This document shows, piece after piece, positions 18,889-28,677 of a DNA stretch of 64,000 bases. How positions within the stretch are numbered: the first letter of the stretch is position 1; every line of letters starts with the position of its first letter. Both the position numbers and the translations under genes were made by a program. A model generated the notes under the pieces. That model was not told the origin of the DNA, did not search any database, and worked only from the letters and a program-made list of their open reading frames with translations. The DNA is from Acidovorax sp. T1 (GTDB taxonomy: Bacteria > Pseudomonadota > Gammaproteobacteria > Burkholderiales > Burkholderiaceae_C). Where the stretch lies: positions 1,434,001-1,498,000 of the forward strand of contig NZ_CP021648.1 of assembly GCF_002176815.1 (NCBI RefSeq), written 5' to 3'.

Positions 18889-19329
18889 TCAGTTGCTGGT
18901 GTGGGTGGTTTTTAGGAACTGTACAAAACCTGGGTCGGAGTAAGCCGCTGGGGGCAACTCGTCGGTCAGCAGGGCGGCATCAACTTCCGCCACTTCATTG
19001 TTACCCTGCTCGTCCTCGGCCATATTGATCACCACTAGGCCCACCAGCAGGGCCATCACGGGAACCGCCGAAACCAGTGCACTCCACCAGCCACCCCGCT
19101 CGTTACCACCACCGAGCACTGCGGTGTTGCCAGTGTGCATGACCGCAGGCGCGGCGCGACGCACTGGCACAACCACTTTGCGCTTGGCCAGCGCTTGCAT
19201 GCGCGCGGCGCGCAGCCGCTCGGAAATATCGTAGGGCAGGTCGTCCGTTCCACTGGTCAGCCGCGCAGTAACGCGGCGTGCGAAACGATCCGCCGCCAAT
19301 TCAGAGGGGGGGGTGTTTGCGGTGTTCAT
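18889..19329 (-). CDS. DUF3619 family protein, possible anti-sigma partner
   Basis: A 146-residue protein with an N-terminal cytoplasmic part (ADRFARRVTARLTSGTDDLPYDISERLRAARMQAL), one transmembrane helix (about ALVSAVPVMALLVGLVVINM) and a short acidic C-terminus. Its start codon overlaps the stop of the upstream ECF sigma factor gene by 4 bp. Size, single-pass topology and tight coupling to a sigma factor fit an anti-sigma factor, but no canonical zinc-binding anti-sigma motif is visible. That role is therefore an inference from gene order. Confidence 0.85.
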   Translation of the reverse strand: MNTANTPPSELAADRFARRVTARLTSGTDDLPYDISERLRAARMQALAKRKVVVPVRRAAPAVMHTGNTAVLGGGNERGGWWSALVSAVPVMALLVGLVVINMAEDEQGNNEVAEVDAALLTDELPPAAYSDPGFVQFLKTTHTSN

Positions 19330-19895
19330 GGTTCGATTCCTTTTGCCTTCAGTGCCTTGCTGAGGGTCTGTACTGCACGAAAACAGTGCGTTTTGACGCT
19401 GCCTTCGGAGCAGCCCATGGCGGCTGCTGTTTCTGCGACATCCATTTCTTCCCAGTAACGCATGAGAAACGCTTCCCGTTGACGTGCAGGCAGCTCCTCG
19501 ATTTCTTCTTCGATGCCCTTGAAGATCTGCGCACGCCGTGCCAGATCTTCCGCGCTCTCGGCCCGCTCTCCGTTGTCCGGGCCGGCATAGGCTTCGAGCA
19601 GATCAAATTCCGTGCCATCGTCTCCTGGCCCATCGAAGTCGCTCATGCTCGAAAACAGTGCGTTGCGGGTCTTCTGGCGGCGAAACCAGTCCAGCGTGCA
19701 GTTCGACAGAATGCGTTGAAACAGCATGGGCAGTTCGCCCGGGGGCTTGTCGCCGTAGTGCTCGGCCAGTTTGAGCATGCTGTCCTGAACGATATCCAGG
19801 GCCGCTTCCTCATTGCGGACGTGGTAGACCGAGCGCTTGAAAGCGCGCTTTTCTACACTTTTGAGGAATTCGGAGAGTTCTTGTTCAGTTGCCAA
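19326..19895 (-). CDS. ECF RNA polymerase sigma factor
   Basis: A 189-residue sigma-70 family protein. Region 2 includes ALDIVQDSMLKLAEHYG and LFQRILSNCTLDWFRRQK. Region 4 includes LPARQREAFLMRYWEEM and a helix-turn-helix at DVAETAAAMGCSEGSVKTH. An acidic linker of about 45 residues separates them. It heads a minus-strand run of six genes (DUF3619, DUF3106, RDD, dgkA, LOG) with gaps of -4, 19, 5, 52 and -8 bp. The first four are a set I recognise from other betaproteobacteria. The inducing signal is unknown. Confidence 0.93.
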   Translation of the reverse strand: MATEQELSEFLKSVEKRAFKRSVYHVRNEEAALDIVQDSMLKLAEHYGDKPPGELPMLFQRILSNCTLDWFRRQKTRNALFSSMSDFDGPGDDGTEFDLLEAYAGPDNGERAESAEDLARRAQIFKGIEEEIEELPARQREAFLMRYWEEMDVAETAAAMGCSEGSVKTHCFRAVQTLSKALKAKGIEP

Positions 19896-19964
19896 GAGGA
19901 GTCAGCCCGGGAGGGGTCGATGCTGTCATGCGAAAAAGCGCGGTGCAGCACGCAGAATCGGACA

Positions 19965-20029
19965 ATTATCGCATTGAGTATTGAATTTTCTGGAAATGGC
20001 TGGTTATGCGGATGTTGCAGTGCGATAAT
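19965..20029. promoter_or_regulatory. Inverted repeat in the sigma factor / ilvI intergenic region
   Basis: ATTATCGCATTG (19965-19976) and CAGTGCGATAAT (20018-20029) are inverted copies with one mismatch, 41 nt apart. They lie in the 289-bp region between the divergent sigma factor and ilvI genes. They could be operator half-sites for either promoter; the regulator is unknown. Confidence 0.4.
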
Positions 20030-20184
20030 CCAAGCTGCAATTCAAAAGGCAAACGGGTCACGGTCCGGCGCGGCAATCATCCCGCCCATGTCCTTGGCCT
20101 CAAGTTCCGAGCTGGCTTCACAAGAGTCCATGCAAGGAGCACCCAAGGTTTTTCGTCAGAGAAATTCACAAAGGTTGATCGATC

Positions 20185-21975
20185 ATGGAAATCTCCAAGG
20201 CTGAACTCACTTCAGCAGCTGCTGCCTCCCACGGCAACTCTCCCGCCTCTGGCGCGCAGGACCTCATGGGTTCTGAAATCCTCGTCAAGGCGTTGCAGGC
20301 CGAGAACGTGCAGTACATCTGGGGCTACCCCGGCGGCGCGGTTCTCTATATTTACGACGCGCTCTACAAGCAAGACACCATTCAACATGTGCTGGTGCGC
20401 CATGAGCAGGCTGCGGTGCATGCCGCCGATGGCTACGCGCGCGCCACCGGCGAGGTGGGAGTGGCACTTGTCACATCTGGCCCTGGGCTGACCAACGCCG
20501 TCACCGGCATCGCCACGGCCTACATGGACAGCATTCCCATGGTGATCATCTCCGGCCAGGTGCCCACGGCGGCCATCGGGCTGGATGCGTTCCAGGAATG
20601 CGATACGGTGGGTATCACGCGCCCCATCGTCAAACACAACTTCCTCGTCAAGGACCCGCGCGATCTGGCCATGACGCTGAAAAAGGCCTTCCACATCGCC
20701 CGCACCGGCCGTCCTGGCCCCGTGGTGGTCGATATTCCGAAAGATGTGTCGTTCAAGAAGGTGCCCTACACCGGTTATCCCGAGAGCGTGGAAATGCGCT
20801 CGTACAACCCGGTGAGAAAGGGCCACGGCGGCCAGATTCGCAAGGCGCTGCAACTGCTGCTGGCGGCCAAGCGCCCCTATATCTACACCGGCGGCGGCGT
20901 GCTGCTGGGCAATGCCTCCAACGAACTGCGCACGCTGGTGGACATGCTGGGCTACCCAGTGACCAACACGTTGATGGGCCTGGGCGCCTATCCCGCGTCG
21001 GATCGCAAGTTCCTGGGCATGCTGGGGATGCACGGCACCATCGAGGCCAACAACGCCATGCAAAACTGCGATGTGCTGTTGGCCGTGGGCGCCCGTTTTG
21101 ACGATCGCGTGATCGGCAACACCAAGCATTTCGCGCAGAACGAGCGCAAGATCATCCATGTGGACATCGACCCGTCGAGCATCTCCAAGCGCGTCAAGGT
21201 CGATATTCCGATCGTCGGCGATGTGAAGGATGTGCTCACCGAGTTGATCTCCATGATCCGTGAAAGCAGCACCCGCCCCGACGCCGGCGCACTCGCAGCG
21301 TGGTGGGACACCATCGAGGGCTGGCGCAAGCGCGACTGCCTCAAATACAGCATGGGCAGCGGCGATGTGATCAAGCCGCAGTACGTGGTCGAGACGCTGT
21401 GGAACATGACCCGTGACGCGGACACCTACATCACGTCCGATGTGGGCCAGCACCAGATGTGGGCCGCGCAGTATTACCGTTTTGACGAGCCGCGCCGCTG
21501 GATCAACTCCGGTGGCCTGGGCACCATGGGCGTGGGCATTCCCTACGCCATGGGCATCAAGCTGGCCAAGCCACAATCCGAGGTGTTCTGCATCACCGGC
21601 GAAGGCTCGGTGCAGATGAACATCCAGGAGCTGTCCACCTGCCTGCAGTACAACACGCCGATCAAGATCTGCTCGCTGAACAACCGTTATCTGGGCATGG
21701 TGCGCCAGTGGCAGGAGATCGAATACTCCGGCCGCTACAGCCACAGCTACATGGACGCGCTGCCCAACTTCGTGAAGCTGGCCGAGGCCTATGGCCATGT
21801 AGGCATGCTGATCGAGCACCCCAAGGACGTCGAACCCGCACTGCGCGAGGCCCGCAAGCTCAAGGACCGCACGGTGTTCATGGACTTCCGCACCGACCCC
21901 ACAGAGAACGTGTTCCCGATGGTGCAGGCCGGCAAGGGCATTACCGAAATGTTGCTGGGGTCGGAAGATCTTTAA
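20185..21975 (+). CDS. ilvI: Acetolactate synthase large subunit
   Basis: A 596-residue thiamine-diphosphate and FAD-dependent enzyme that condenses pyruvate to acetolactate (valine and leucine) or with 2-oxobutyrate (isoleucine). The catalytic Glu lies in VRHEQAAVHAADGYARATG. The ThDP-binding motif reads GEGSVQMN with NN 28 residues on; Glu replaces the more common Asp, which I believe is normal in this order. An N-terminal extension of about 25 residues precedes SEILVKALQAENV. It is followed by the small subunit gene after 143 bp that contain a palindromic repeat. No leader peptide is evident upstream. Confidence 0.96.
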   Translation: MEISKAELTSAAAASHGNSPASGAQDLMGSEILVKALQAENVQYIWGYPGGAVLYIYDALYKQDTIQHVLVRHEQAAVHAADGYARATGEVGVALVTSGPGLTNAVTGIATAYMDSIPMVIISGQVPTAAIGLDAFQECDTVGITRPIVKHNFLVKDPRDLAMTLKKAFHIARTGRPGPVVVDIPKDVSFKKVPYTGYPESVEMRSYNPVRKGHGGQIRKALQLLLAAKRPYIYTGGGVLLGNASNELRTLVDMLGYPVTNTLMGLGAYPASDRKFLGMLGMHGTIEANNAMQNCDVLLAVGARFDDRVIGNTKHFAQNERKIIHVDIDPSSISKRVKVDIPIVGDVKDVLTELISMIRESSTRPDAGALAAWWDTIEGWRKRDCLKYSMGSGDVIKPQYVVETLWNMTRDADTYITSDVGQHQMWAAQYYRFDEPRRWINSGGLGTMGVGIPYAMGIKLAKPQSEVFCITGEGSVQMNIQELSTCLQYNTPIKICSLNNRYLGMVRQWQEIEYSGRYSHSYMDALPNFVKLAEAYGHVGMLIEHPKDVEPALREARKLKDRTVFMDFRTDPTENVFPMVQAGKGITEMLLGSEDL

Positions 21976-21988
21976 GCCAAATCGGCCC

Positions 21989-22036
21989 CAAGCGCTTGCT
22001 CATCAAGCGCAAGCAGCTATTAATTTGATAGCTATC
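21989..22036 (+). repeat. Dispersed palindromic repeat (best copy)
   Basis: The clearest copy of the family. AAGCGCTTGC is followed by a 4-6 nt spacer and AAGCGCAAGCAGCTAT, then TAATTTGATAGCTATC. The first two blocks form one hairpin, and AGCTAT...ATAGCT a second. It lies between ilvI and ilvH, where it could influence mRNA stability or translation. Confidence 0.9.
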
Positions 22037-22118
22037 ACTTTTTGACGAATCTATTGCCTGCCAAGCCCGTGCATTACCGTGCACGGGGGAGGGCAGCAAA
22101 AAGAGGAATCTCTTCATC

Positions 22119-22610
22119 ATGAAACACATCATTGCTGTCTTGCTGGAAAACGAGCCTGGTGCTCTTTCCCGCGTCGTGGGCCTGTTCTCGGCCCGTGGCT
22201 ACAACATCGAATCGCTCACCGTGGCGCCCACCGAGGATGCATCGCTGTCGCGCATGACGATCCAGACCACGGGCTCCGACGACATGATCGAGCAGATCAC
22301 CAAGCACCTGAATCGTCTCATCGAGGTGGTCAAGGTGGTTGACCTGACCGAAGGCGCCTACACCGAGCGCGAGCTCATGATGGTGAAGGTGCGCGCCGTG
22401 GGCAAGGAGCGCGAGGAGATGAAGCGCATGGCTGACATCTTTCGTGGCCGCATCATTGACGTGACCGAGAAGAGCTACACCATAGAGCTCACCGGTGACC
22501 AGTCCAAGAACGACGCCTTCCTGCAGGCCATTGACCGCACGGCCATCCTGGAAACCGTGCGCACGGGTGCCAGCGGCATCGGCCGCGGTGAGCGCATTCT
22601 GCGCGTGTGA
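22119..22610 (+). CDS. ilvH: Acetolactate synthase small (regulatory) subunit
   Basis: A 163-residue regulatory subunit that activates the large subunit and confers feedback inhibition by valine. The N-terminal ACT domain starts HIIAVLLENEPGALSRVVGLFSARGYNIESL (split here: HIIAVLLENEPGAL, then SRVVGLFSARGYNIESL), and the C-terminal half contains GDQSKNDAFL and ETVRTGASGIGRG. Length is normal. It is in one operon with ilvI and is followed by ilvC after 161 bp. Confidence 0.95.
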   Translation: MKHIIAVLLENEPGALSRVVGLFSARGYNIESLTVAPTEDASLSRMTIQTTGSDDMIEQITKHLNRLIEVVKVVDLTEGAYTERELMMVKVRAVGKEREEMKRMADIFRGRIIDVTEKSYTIELTGDQSKNDAFLQAIDRTAILETVRTGASGIGRGERILRV

Positions 22611-22732
22611 CGGATGGGCTTTCGACCGGCTAGCGTCGTGGGGGAGTCTTGCAGTGGTACAGCACTGTCTGCGGCTCCCCGCCTAGCCATCCGGCCGAAT
22701 TTCAATCCGATGTAAGACAATTGACTGTTTAG

Positions 22733-23788
<1,056 letters not shown>

Positions 23789-23817
23789 TGCGGCTTCCCT
23801 GAAGCATCACGAGCACC

Positions 23818-23843
23818 AAAAGGCCACTTCGGTGGCCTTTTTT
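23818..23843 (+). terminator. Rho-independent terminator of ilvC
   Basis: Stem AGGCCAC/GTGGCCT with a TTCG tetraloop and a T-run, 30 bp after the ilvC stop. Confidence 0.92.
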
Positions 23844-23935
23844 GTTGACGGCCAATGGTGTTGGCTGGCGCTACACTGCTGCCTTCGCCTTGTACCCGTA
23901 CGGCGGTATGGCCGATCTGCGGGCGAGAACAAAAC

Positions 23936-23980
23936 ACTATAAATTTGAGAGCTGCTTGCACTGGATGGGCAAGCGCTGGA
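23936..23980 (-). repeat. Dispersed palindromic repeat abutting the pssA ribosome-binding site
   Basis: Minus-strand copy: AGCGCTTGC, spacer, GTGCAAGCAGCTCTCAAATTT. Its outer end merges with the GGAGG that precedes pssA. Confidence 0.75.
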
Positions 23981-23990
23981 GGTCTACTTG

Positions 23991-24824
23991 ATGCATGACG
24001 GCAATGAATCCACCGACAACCCGGGTGTGGTGGTGCGCAAGCGTCGCAAGGGCATCTACATTCTGCCCAACCTGTTCACGCTGGCGGCATTGTTTGGTGG
24101 GTTCTATTCCATCGTGATGGCCATGAACGGGCGTTTCGACATGGCCGCCGTGGGCGTGTTTTGCGCCATGGTGCTGGACAGCCTTGATGGCCGGGTGGCC
24201 CGCATGACCAATACCCAGAGCGCTTTTGGCGAACAGATGGATTCACTGTCCGACATGGTGTCGTTTGGTGCGGCGCCGGCCCTGATTGCCTATGAATGGG
24301 CGCTCAGGGGACTGGGCCGCTGGGGCTGGATAGCCGCGTTTGTCTATTGCGCGTGCGCAGCGCTGCGCCTGGCTCGGTTTAACGTCAACACCGGCGTGGT
24401 GGACAAGCGTTATTTCCAGGGGCTGCCGTCGCCCGCCGCCGCGGCCCTGGTGGCGGGCTTCATCTGGCTGATGACCGAGCTGGGAGTGCATCGGGGCGAA
24501 GACGCGTGGCTCACCTGGTCGCAAGTGAGTTGGGTGATGTTTACCTTCACGCTGTATGCGGGGCTGACCATGGTGACCAATGTGCCGTTCTACAGCTTCA
24601 AGGACGTGCAGATGAAAAGAAGCGTGCCCTTCGCGGTTATCGTGCTGATTGCCCTGGGAATTGCCATTATCAACATCCATCCGCCCATCGTTCTGTTTGG
24701 CGTCTTCGTGTTTTATGGCCTGAGCGGCTATGCCGTGTATGCGTGGCGCAAGGCGAAGGGGCAGCACAGCAGTGTGATCAGCATATCTACCGATGAACCC
24801 GATGAACGTGGACTGCACAGGTGA
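23991..24824 (+). CDS. pssA: CDP-diacylglycerol-serine O-phosphatidyltransferase
   Basis: A 277-residue membrane enzyme that makes phosphatidylserine, the precursor of phosphatidylethanolamine. The CDP-alcohol phosphotransferase signature DSLDGRVARM...G...D...D is visible at about residues 64-86 (ending FGEQMDSLSDMV). Six to eight hydrophobic segments are present. The ATG at 23991 or the TTG just before it may start translation; the GGAGG at 23978 serves both. It lies between ilvC and leuA, as in many betaproteobacteria. The C-terminal tail is hydrophilic. Confidence 0.94.
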   Translation: MHDGNESTDNPGVVVRKRRKGIYILPNLFTLAALFGGFYSIVMAMNGRFDMAAVGVFCAMVLDSLDGRVARMTNTQSAFGEQMDSLSDMVSFGAAPALIAYEWALRGLGRWGWIAAFVYCACAALRLARFNVNTGVVDKRYFQGLPSPAAAALVAGFIWLMTELGVHRGEDAWLTWSQVSWVMFTFTLYAGLTMVTNVPFYSFKDVQMKRSVPFAVIVLIALGIAIINIHPPIVLFGVFVFYGLSGYAVYAWRKAKGQHSSVISISTDEPDERGLHR

Positions 24825-24863
24825 CGGCAGCAGGGCGCAGAAAACTGTGCTACATTGGAACGC

Positions 24864-24917
24864 ATGAACACGTTTGCACTGGCACTACTGCTATCTCCCC
24901 ACGGGCGGAGACAGTAG
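24864..24917 (+). CDS. leuL: leuA leader peptide (17 residues)
   Basis: A short frame reading MNTFALALLLSPHGRRQ, with four leucines at positions 6, 8, 9 and 10, including three in a row. It ends 23 bp before an intrinsic terminator and 116 bp before leuA. This is the layout of leucine-controlled transcription attenuation: ribosome stalling at Leu codons when leucyl-tRNA is scarce should prevent the terminator from forming. Competing antiterminator pairings were not worked out. Confidence 0.8.
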   Translation: MNTFALALLLSPHGRRQ

Positions 24918-24940
24918 GCGCACGCGCACACTTTTTCTAC

Positions 24941-24976
24941 AAAGGCCCGTATGCACCCGCAACGGGCCTTTTGTTT
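24941..24976 (+). terminator. Attenuator upstream of leuA
   Basis: Stem AAAGGCCCGT/ACGGGCCTTT with an 11-nt loop and a T-rich tail, between the leader peptide and leuA. It is a terminator with no full-length gene ending nearby, as expected for an attenuator. Confidence 0.85.
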
Positions 24977-25033
24977 TGGGCGCCAGAATTTTGACGTTGC
25001 GGGCAACAACCCACCAGTATCAGGAGAAACCAC

Positions 25034-26572
25034 ATGGCCGACAAACTCATCATTTTTGACACCACCTTGCGCGATGGCGAGCAGTCCCCAGGCGCGTCGA
25101 TGACCAAGGACGAAAAGCTGCGCATTGCCCGTCAGCTCGAACGCCTGAAGGTGGACGTGATCGAAGCCGGCTTTGCTGCCAGCTCCAACGGGGATTTCGA
25201 GGCGGTGCAGGCCATCGCCAATGCCATCCGGGAGTCCACCATCTGCTCGCTCTCGCGCGCCAACGACCGCGATATTTCGCGAGCCGCCGAGGCCCTTCAA
25301 GGCGCCGCCAGCGCGCGCATCCACACCTTCATCGCGACGTCGGCGCTGCACATGGAAAAGAAGCTGCGCATGACGCCAGAGCAGGTGCTGGAGCAGGCCC
25401 GGCAGTCGGTGCGTTTTGCGCGCAATCTGGTGGGCGATATCGAATTCAGCCCGGAAGATGGCTACCGCAGCGATCCGGACTTTCTGTGCCGCGTGATCGA
25501 GGCCGTGATTGCCGAGGGTGCCACCACCATCAATGTGCCCGATACCGTGGGTTATGCCGTGCCCGAGCTGTATGGCCACTTCATCAAGAACTTGCGCGAA
25601 CGGGTGCCCAACAGCGACAAGGCCATCTGGTCGGTGCACTGCCATAACGATCTGGGCATGGCGGTGGCCAATTCGCTCGCGGGTGTAAAGATTGGCGGTG
25701 CACGCCAGGTGGAGTGCACCATCAACGGCCTGGGCGAGCGCGCGGGCAACTGCTCGCTTGAGGAGGTGGTCATGGCGGTCAAGACACGCCGCGACTACTT
25801 TGGCTTGGATGTGGGCATCGACACCAAGCACATCGTGGCTGCGAGCCGCATGGTCAGCCAGACCACGGGCTTTGTGGTGCAACCCAACAAGGCTGTGGTG
25901 GGTGCCAATGCATTTGCCCACGCCAGCGGCATCCACCAGGACGGCGTCCTGAAGGCCCGTGATACCTATGAAATCATGCGCGCCGAAGACGTGGGCTGGA
26001 GCGCTAACAAAATTGTTTTGGGCAAGCTCAGCGGGCGCAACGCCTTCAAGCAGCGCTTGCAGGAGCTGGGTGTGCAGCTGGAAAGCGAAACCGACGTCAA
26101 CAATGCTTTTGCCAAGTTCAAAGAACTGGCCGACCGCAAGAGCGAGATCTTTGACGAAGACATCCTGGCGCTGGTGAGCGATGAAAGCGTGACCAGCGAA
26201 AAGGAACAATTTGGATTTGTTTCGCTTTCTCAGCACAGCGAGACGGGCGAGCGACCTCAGGCCTCGATCGTGTTCACCGTGGACGGCAAGGAGGTTCAGG
26301 GGCAATCCGATGGCAATGGACCGGTGGATGCATCACTCAAAGCCATCGAGTCGCATGTCCAGAGTGGTGCCGAGATGGTTTTGTACTCGGTGAACGCCAT
26401 CAGCGGTTCGACCGAGAGCCAGGGGGAGGTCACCGTGCGACTGCAAAACAGCGGTCGTGTGGTGAACGGCGTGGGATCAGACCCGGATATCGTTGTGGCG
26501 TCCGCCAAAGCCTACCTGAGTGCATTGAACAAACTGCAAAGTAAAGCCGACCGTGTGGCCGCTCAAGGTTGA
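25034..26572 (+). CDS. leuA: 2-isopropylmalate synthase
   Basis: A 512-residue enzyme that condenses acetyl-CoA with 2-oxoisovalerate, the first committed step to leucine. The TIM-barrel start [16 protein letters not shown] holds the first metal ligand and catalytic Arg; [13 protein letters not shown] carries the two His metal ligands, and [14 protein letters not shown] follows. The C-terminal third is the LeuA regulatory domain that mediates feedback inhibition by leucine. CAGGAGA precedes the ATG at 25034. It is probably controlled by the leader peptide and attenuator upstream. Confidence 0.97.
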   Translation: MADKLIIFDTTLRDGEQSPGASMTKDEKLRIARQLERLKVDVIEAGFAASSNGDFEAVQAIANAIRESTICSLSRANDRDISRAAEALQGAASARIHTFIATSALHMEKKLRMTPEQVLEQARQSVRFARNLVGDIEFSPEDGYRSDPDFLCRVIEAVIAEGATTINVPDTVGYAVPELYGHFIKNLRERVPNSDKAIWSVHCHNDLGMAVANSLAGVKIGGARQVECTINGLGERAGNCSLEEVVMAVKTRRDYFGLDVGIDTKHIVAASRMVSQTTGFVVQPNKAVVGANAFAHASGIHQDGVLKARDTYEIMRAEDVGWSANKIVLGKLSGRNAFKQRLQELGVQLESETDVNNAFAKFKELADRKSEIFDEDILALVSDESVTSEKEQFGFVSLSQHSETGERPQASIVFTVDGKEVQGQSDGNGPVDASLKAIESHVQSGAEMVLYSVNAISGSTESQGEVTVRLQNSGRVVNGVGSDPDIVVASAKAYLSALNKLQSKADRVAAQG

Positions 26573-26603
26573 GATGTGAATCTATAATTCACTCACTTTA
26601 TTG

Positions 26604-26641
26604 AAAAGTCGTGCAAGGTGTTGATCTTGCGCGACTTTTTT
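26604..26641 (+). terminator. Rho-independent terminator of leuA
   Basis: Ten-base-pair stem GTCGTGCAAG/CTTGCGCGAC with one G-U pair, followed by a T-run, 31 bp after leuA. Confidence 0.9.
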
Positions 26642-26686
26642 CGATTCTGTACACTGCCCACACTTTTTACCGTTTGGAGCACTTTG

Positions 26687-27757
26687 ATGCACCATCGCCG
26701 CCCCACCGCATTGAATCGTTTTTTCCAGACTATTGGGTTGTTCGTGGTGAGCGTCGCGCTGCTGTCTCCAGCCGCCCAGGCGAGCGAACGCAAGAAAGCC
26801 TCCGTCAAAAAGCAGCAAGCCCAGTCCGTCAGCGCAAAGCGTGCTGCGGTAACGCGCAAGTCTGCAGGCGCGGGCAGGGCGTTGCGCGCTACGGCACGCA
26901 CCGCAAAGGCCCCTACACGGGTTGCCTTTGAGCCCGCCAAGCAGTCCTTTGGCCAGATGGCGGGACTGCATCAAGTCACCGATCCCCTCGATCTCAAGTC
27001 CAGTGTGGCTTTCGTGATTGATCAGGACACGCACGAGGTTCTGGTCAGCAAGAACGACCATGCGGTGCTGCCCATTGCATCGCTGACCAAGCTCATGACG
27101 GGCCTCATCATCACCCAGGCCCGCCTGCCCATGGATGAACCCCTGACCATTACCCAGGATGATGTGGATACCGAAAAGGGGAGCCGCTCGCGTCTGAGCG
27201 TGGGTACCACTTTGACCCGTGGCGAATTGCTGCATCTGGCGCTGATGTCCAGTGAAAACCGCGCAGCCCACGCATTGGGCCGCACCTATCCCGGTGGACT
27301 GAATGCTTTTGTGGCACTGATGAACAGCAAGGCACGATCCATTGGAATGACCGACACGATCTATGTCGAGCCCACGGGGCTTTCAAGCCGCAACCAATCG
27401 AGTGCGCGCGATTTGGCCCGACTGGTGAATGTGGCCCACGGGGATCCGGTGATGCGGGAGTTTTCCACCTCTCCGGGTTATGAGGTCGCGGTGGGGCAAA
27501 AAACCCTGCAGTACAACAACACCAATGGGCTGGTAAAAAACCCGGAGTGGAACATCGGGTTGCAGAAGACCGGTTATATCTCTGAGGCGGGCCGATGCCT
27601 GGTGATGCAGACGCACATCGCCGGACGCAAGCTCATCATGGTTTTTCTGGACTCGGCGGGCAAGTTCAGTCGTCTGGGGGATGCGCAGCGTGTGCGCCAG
27701 TGGGTAGAGTCTTTGCCGGCGCTCGGGCCCAAACTGCAGGGCGCCCGCGCGGGCTGA
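26687..27757 (+). CDS. pbpG: D-alanyl-D-alanine endopeptidase (PBP7 type)
   Basis: A 356-residue periplasmic S11-family peptidase that cleaves D-Ala-meso-DAP crosslinks in peptidoglycan. A signal peptide is visible (residues 1-36, ending SPAAQA). A basic, Lys/Ala-rich stretch of about 60 residues follows, then the catalytic domain. The active-site motifs are SLTK (SxxK), SSEN (SxN) and QKTG (KTG). The start at 26687 has TTTGGAG upstream. It is convergent with an iclR-family gene. Confidence 0.93.
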   Translation: MHHRRPTALNRFFQTIGLFVVSVALLSPAAQASERKKASVKKQQAQSVSAKRAAVTRKSAGAGRALRATARTAKAPTRVAFEPAKQSFGQMAGLHQVTDPLDLKSSVAFVIDQDTHEVLVSKNDHAVLPIASLTKLMTGLIITQARLPMDEPLTITQDDVDTEKGSRSRLSVGTTLTRGELLHLALMSSENRAAHALGRTYPGGLNAFVALMNSKARSIGMTDTIYVEPTGLSSRNQSSARDLARLVNVAHGDPVMREFSTSPGYEVAVGQKTLQYNNTNGLVKNPEWNIGLQKTGYISEAGRCLVMQTHIAGRKLIMVFLDSAGKFSRLGDAQRVRQWVESLPALGPKLQGARAG

Positions 27758-27810
27758 TCGGTGCGGCATTGCCCGGGCCTGGCGGTGTCAGCCAGGGCTT
27801 GCGGCATATT

Positions 27811-28623
27811 TCAGGCTTCGGAAACGTTGCCGCCGGTCGTGTCTTTGGTGGAGAGGTAGCCCAGCGCCAGAGAAATTTCGTGTGCCGTGGCTTGCAGCTT
27901 GGGCAGCCAGCCCTCATCAAGGCGATCGGCCGGGGCCGATATGGACAGGCCTGCCACCAGCTTGCCCTGGTCATCAAAGACGCCTGCTGCCATGCAGCGC
28001 ACGCCAAGTTCTAATTCTTCATTGTCACGGGCAACGCCATACTGGCGGGCTTTGGCCAATTCACGTTCGAGGATCGGCAGCTGGGTGATGCTGTTGCGGG
28101 TGTGCCCTGCCAGCCCGGTGCGTGTGGCGTAGGCGCGCACACGTTGCGGATCATCGAGCGCCAGAAACAGCTTGCCGGTGGATGTGAGGTGCAGCGGCGC
28201 CCGCCCGCCGATGGCACGTACCACCTGCATTCCAGATCGCTCGCTGTAGGCGCGTTCGACGTACACAATTTCATCGCCCTGGCGCATGCTCAGGTTCACC
28301 GGCTGCTGAATCAGCTTGTGCAGATTGCGCATGGGCGCAAGTGCCGCGTCGCGCACACTCAGGCGGGCCTTGACGAGATTGCCCAGCTCCAGCAGCCGCA
28401 TGCCCAACCGGTAGCTGCCCGATTCTGGCCGGTCAACGAATCGGCCAATGGTCAGATCGTTCAGGATGCGATGGGTGGTGGAAGGATGCAAGCCGGTTTT
28501 CTCGCTGATTTCCTTGAGCGAAATGGCTTCTTCGCGAGATGCCAGGACATCGATCAGCGTGAACATGCGTTCGAGCACCTGAACGCTGGGTTTCACGGGA
28601 ATGCCTGGATCTTTTTTCTTCAT
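27811..28623 (-). CDS. IclR family transcriptional regulator
   Basis: A 270-residue regulator. The N-terminal winged helix-turn-helix covers about 15-75 (SLKEISEKTGLHPSTTHRIL as the HTH). The C-terminal effector domain contains APLHLTSTGKLFLA and the GVRCMAAGVFDDQGKLVAG block that forms the ligand pocket. No catabolic gene is adjacent: the neighbours are pbpG (convergent) and bpt (upstream, same strand). Target and effector are therefore unknown. Confidence 0.93.
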   Translation of the reverse strand: MKKKDPGIPVKPSVQVLERMFTLIDVLASREEAISLKEISEKTGLHPSTTHRILNDLTIGRFVDRPESGSYRLGMRLLELGNLVKARLSVRDAALAPMRNLHKLIQQPVNLSMRQGDEIVYVERAYSERSGMQVVRAIGGRAPLHLTSTGKLFLALDDPQRVRAYATRTGLAGHTRNSITQLPILERELAKARQYGVARDNEELELGVRCMAAGVFDDQGKLVAGLSISAPADRLDEGWLPKLQATAHEISLALGYLSTKDTTGGNVSEA

Positions 28624-28677
28624 GGGGTGCGATGAAAGGGGTGTCTGTGCATTTTATCTTGTGAAATTTGATGGGCG

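Noticed and set aside
19896..20184. A leader peptide/attenuator for ilvI
   Set aside because: No short frame rich in Val, Leu or Ile codons and no terminator hairpin with a T-run were found.
20212..21819. 535-codon open frame antisense to ilvI
   Set aside because: It overlaps a fully conserved acetolactate synthase and has the His/Val/Gly-rich composition of a shadow frame.
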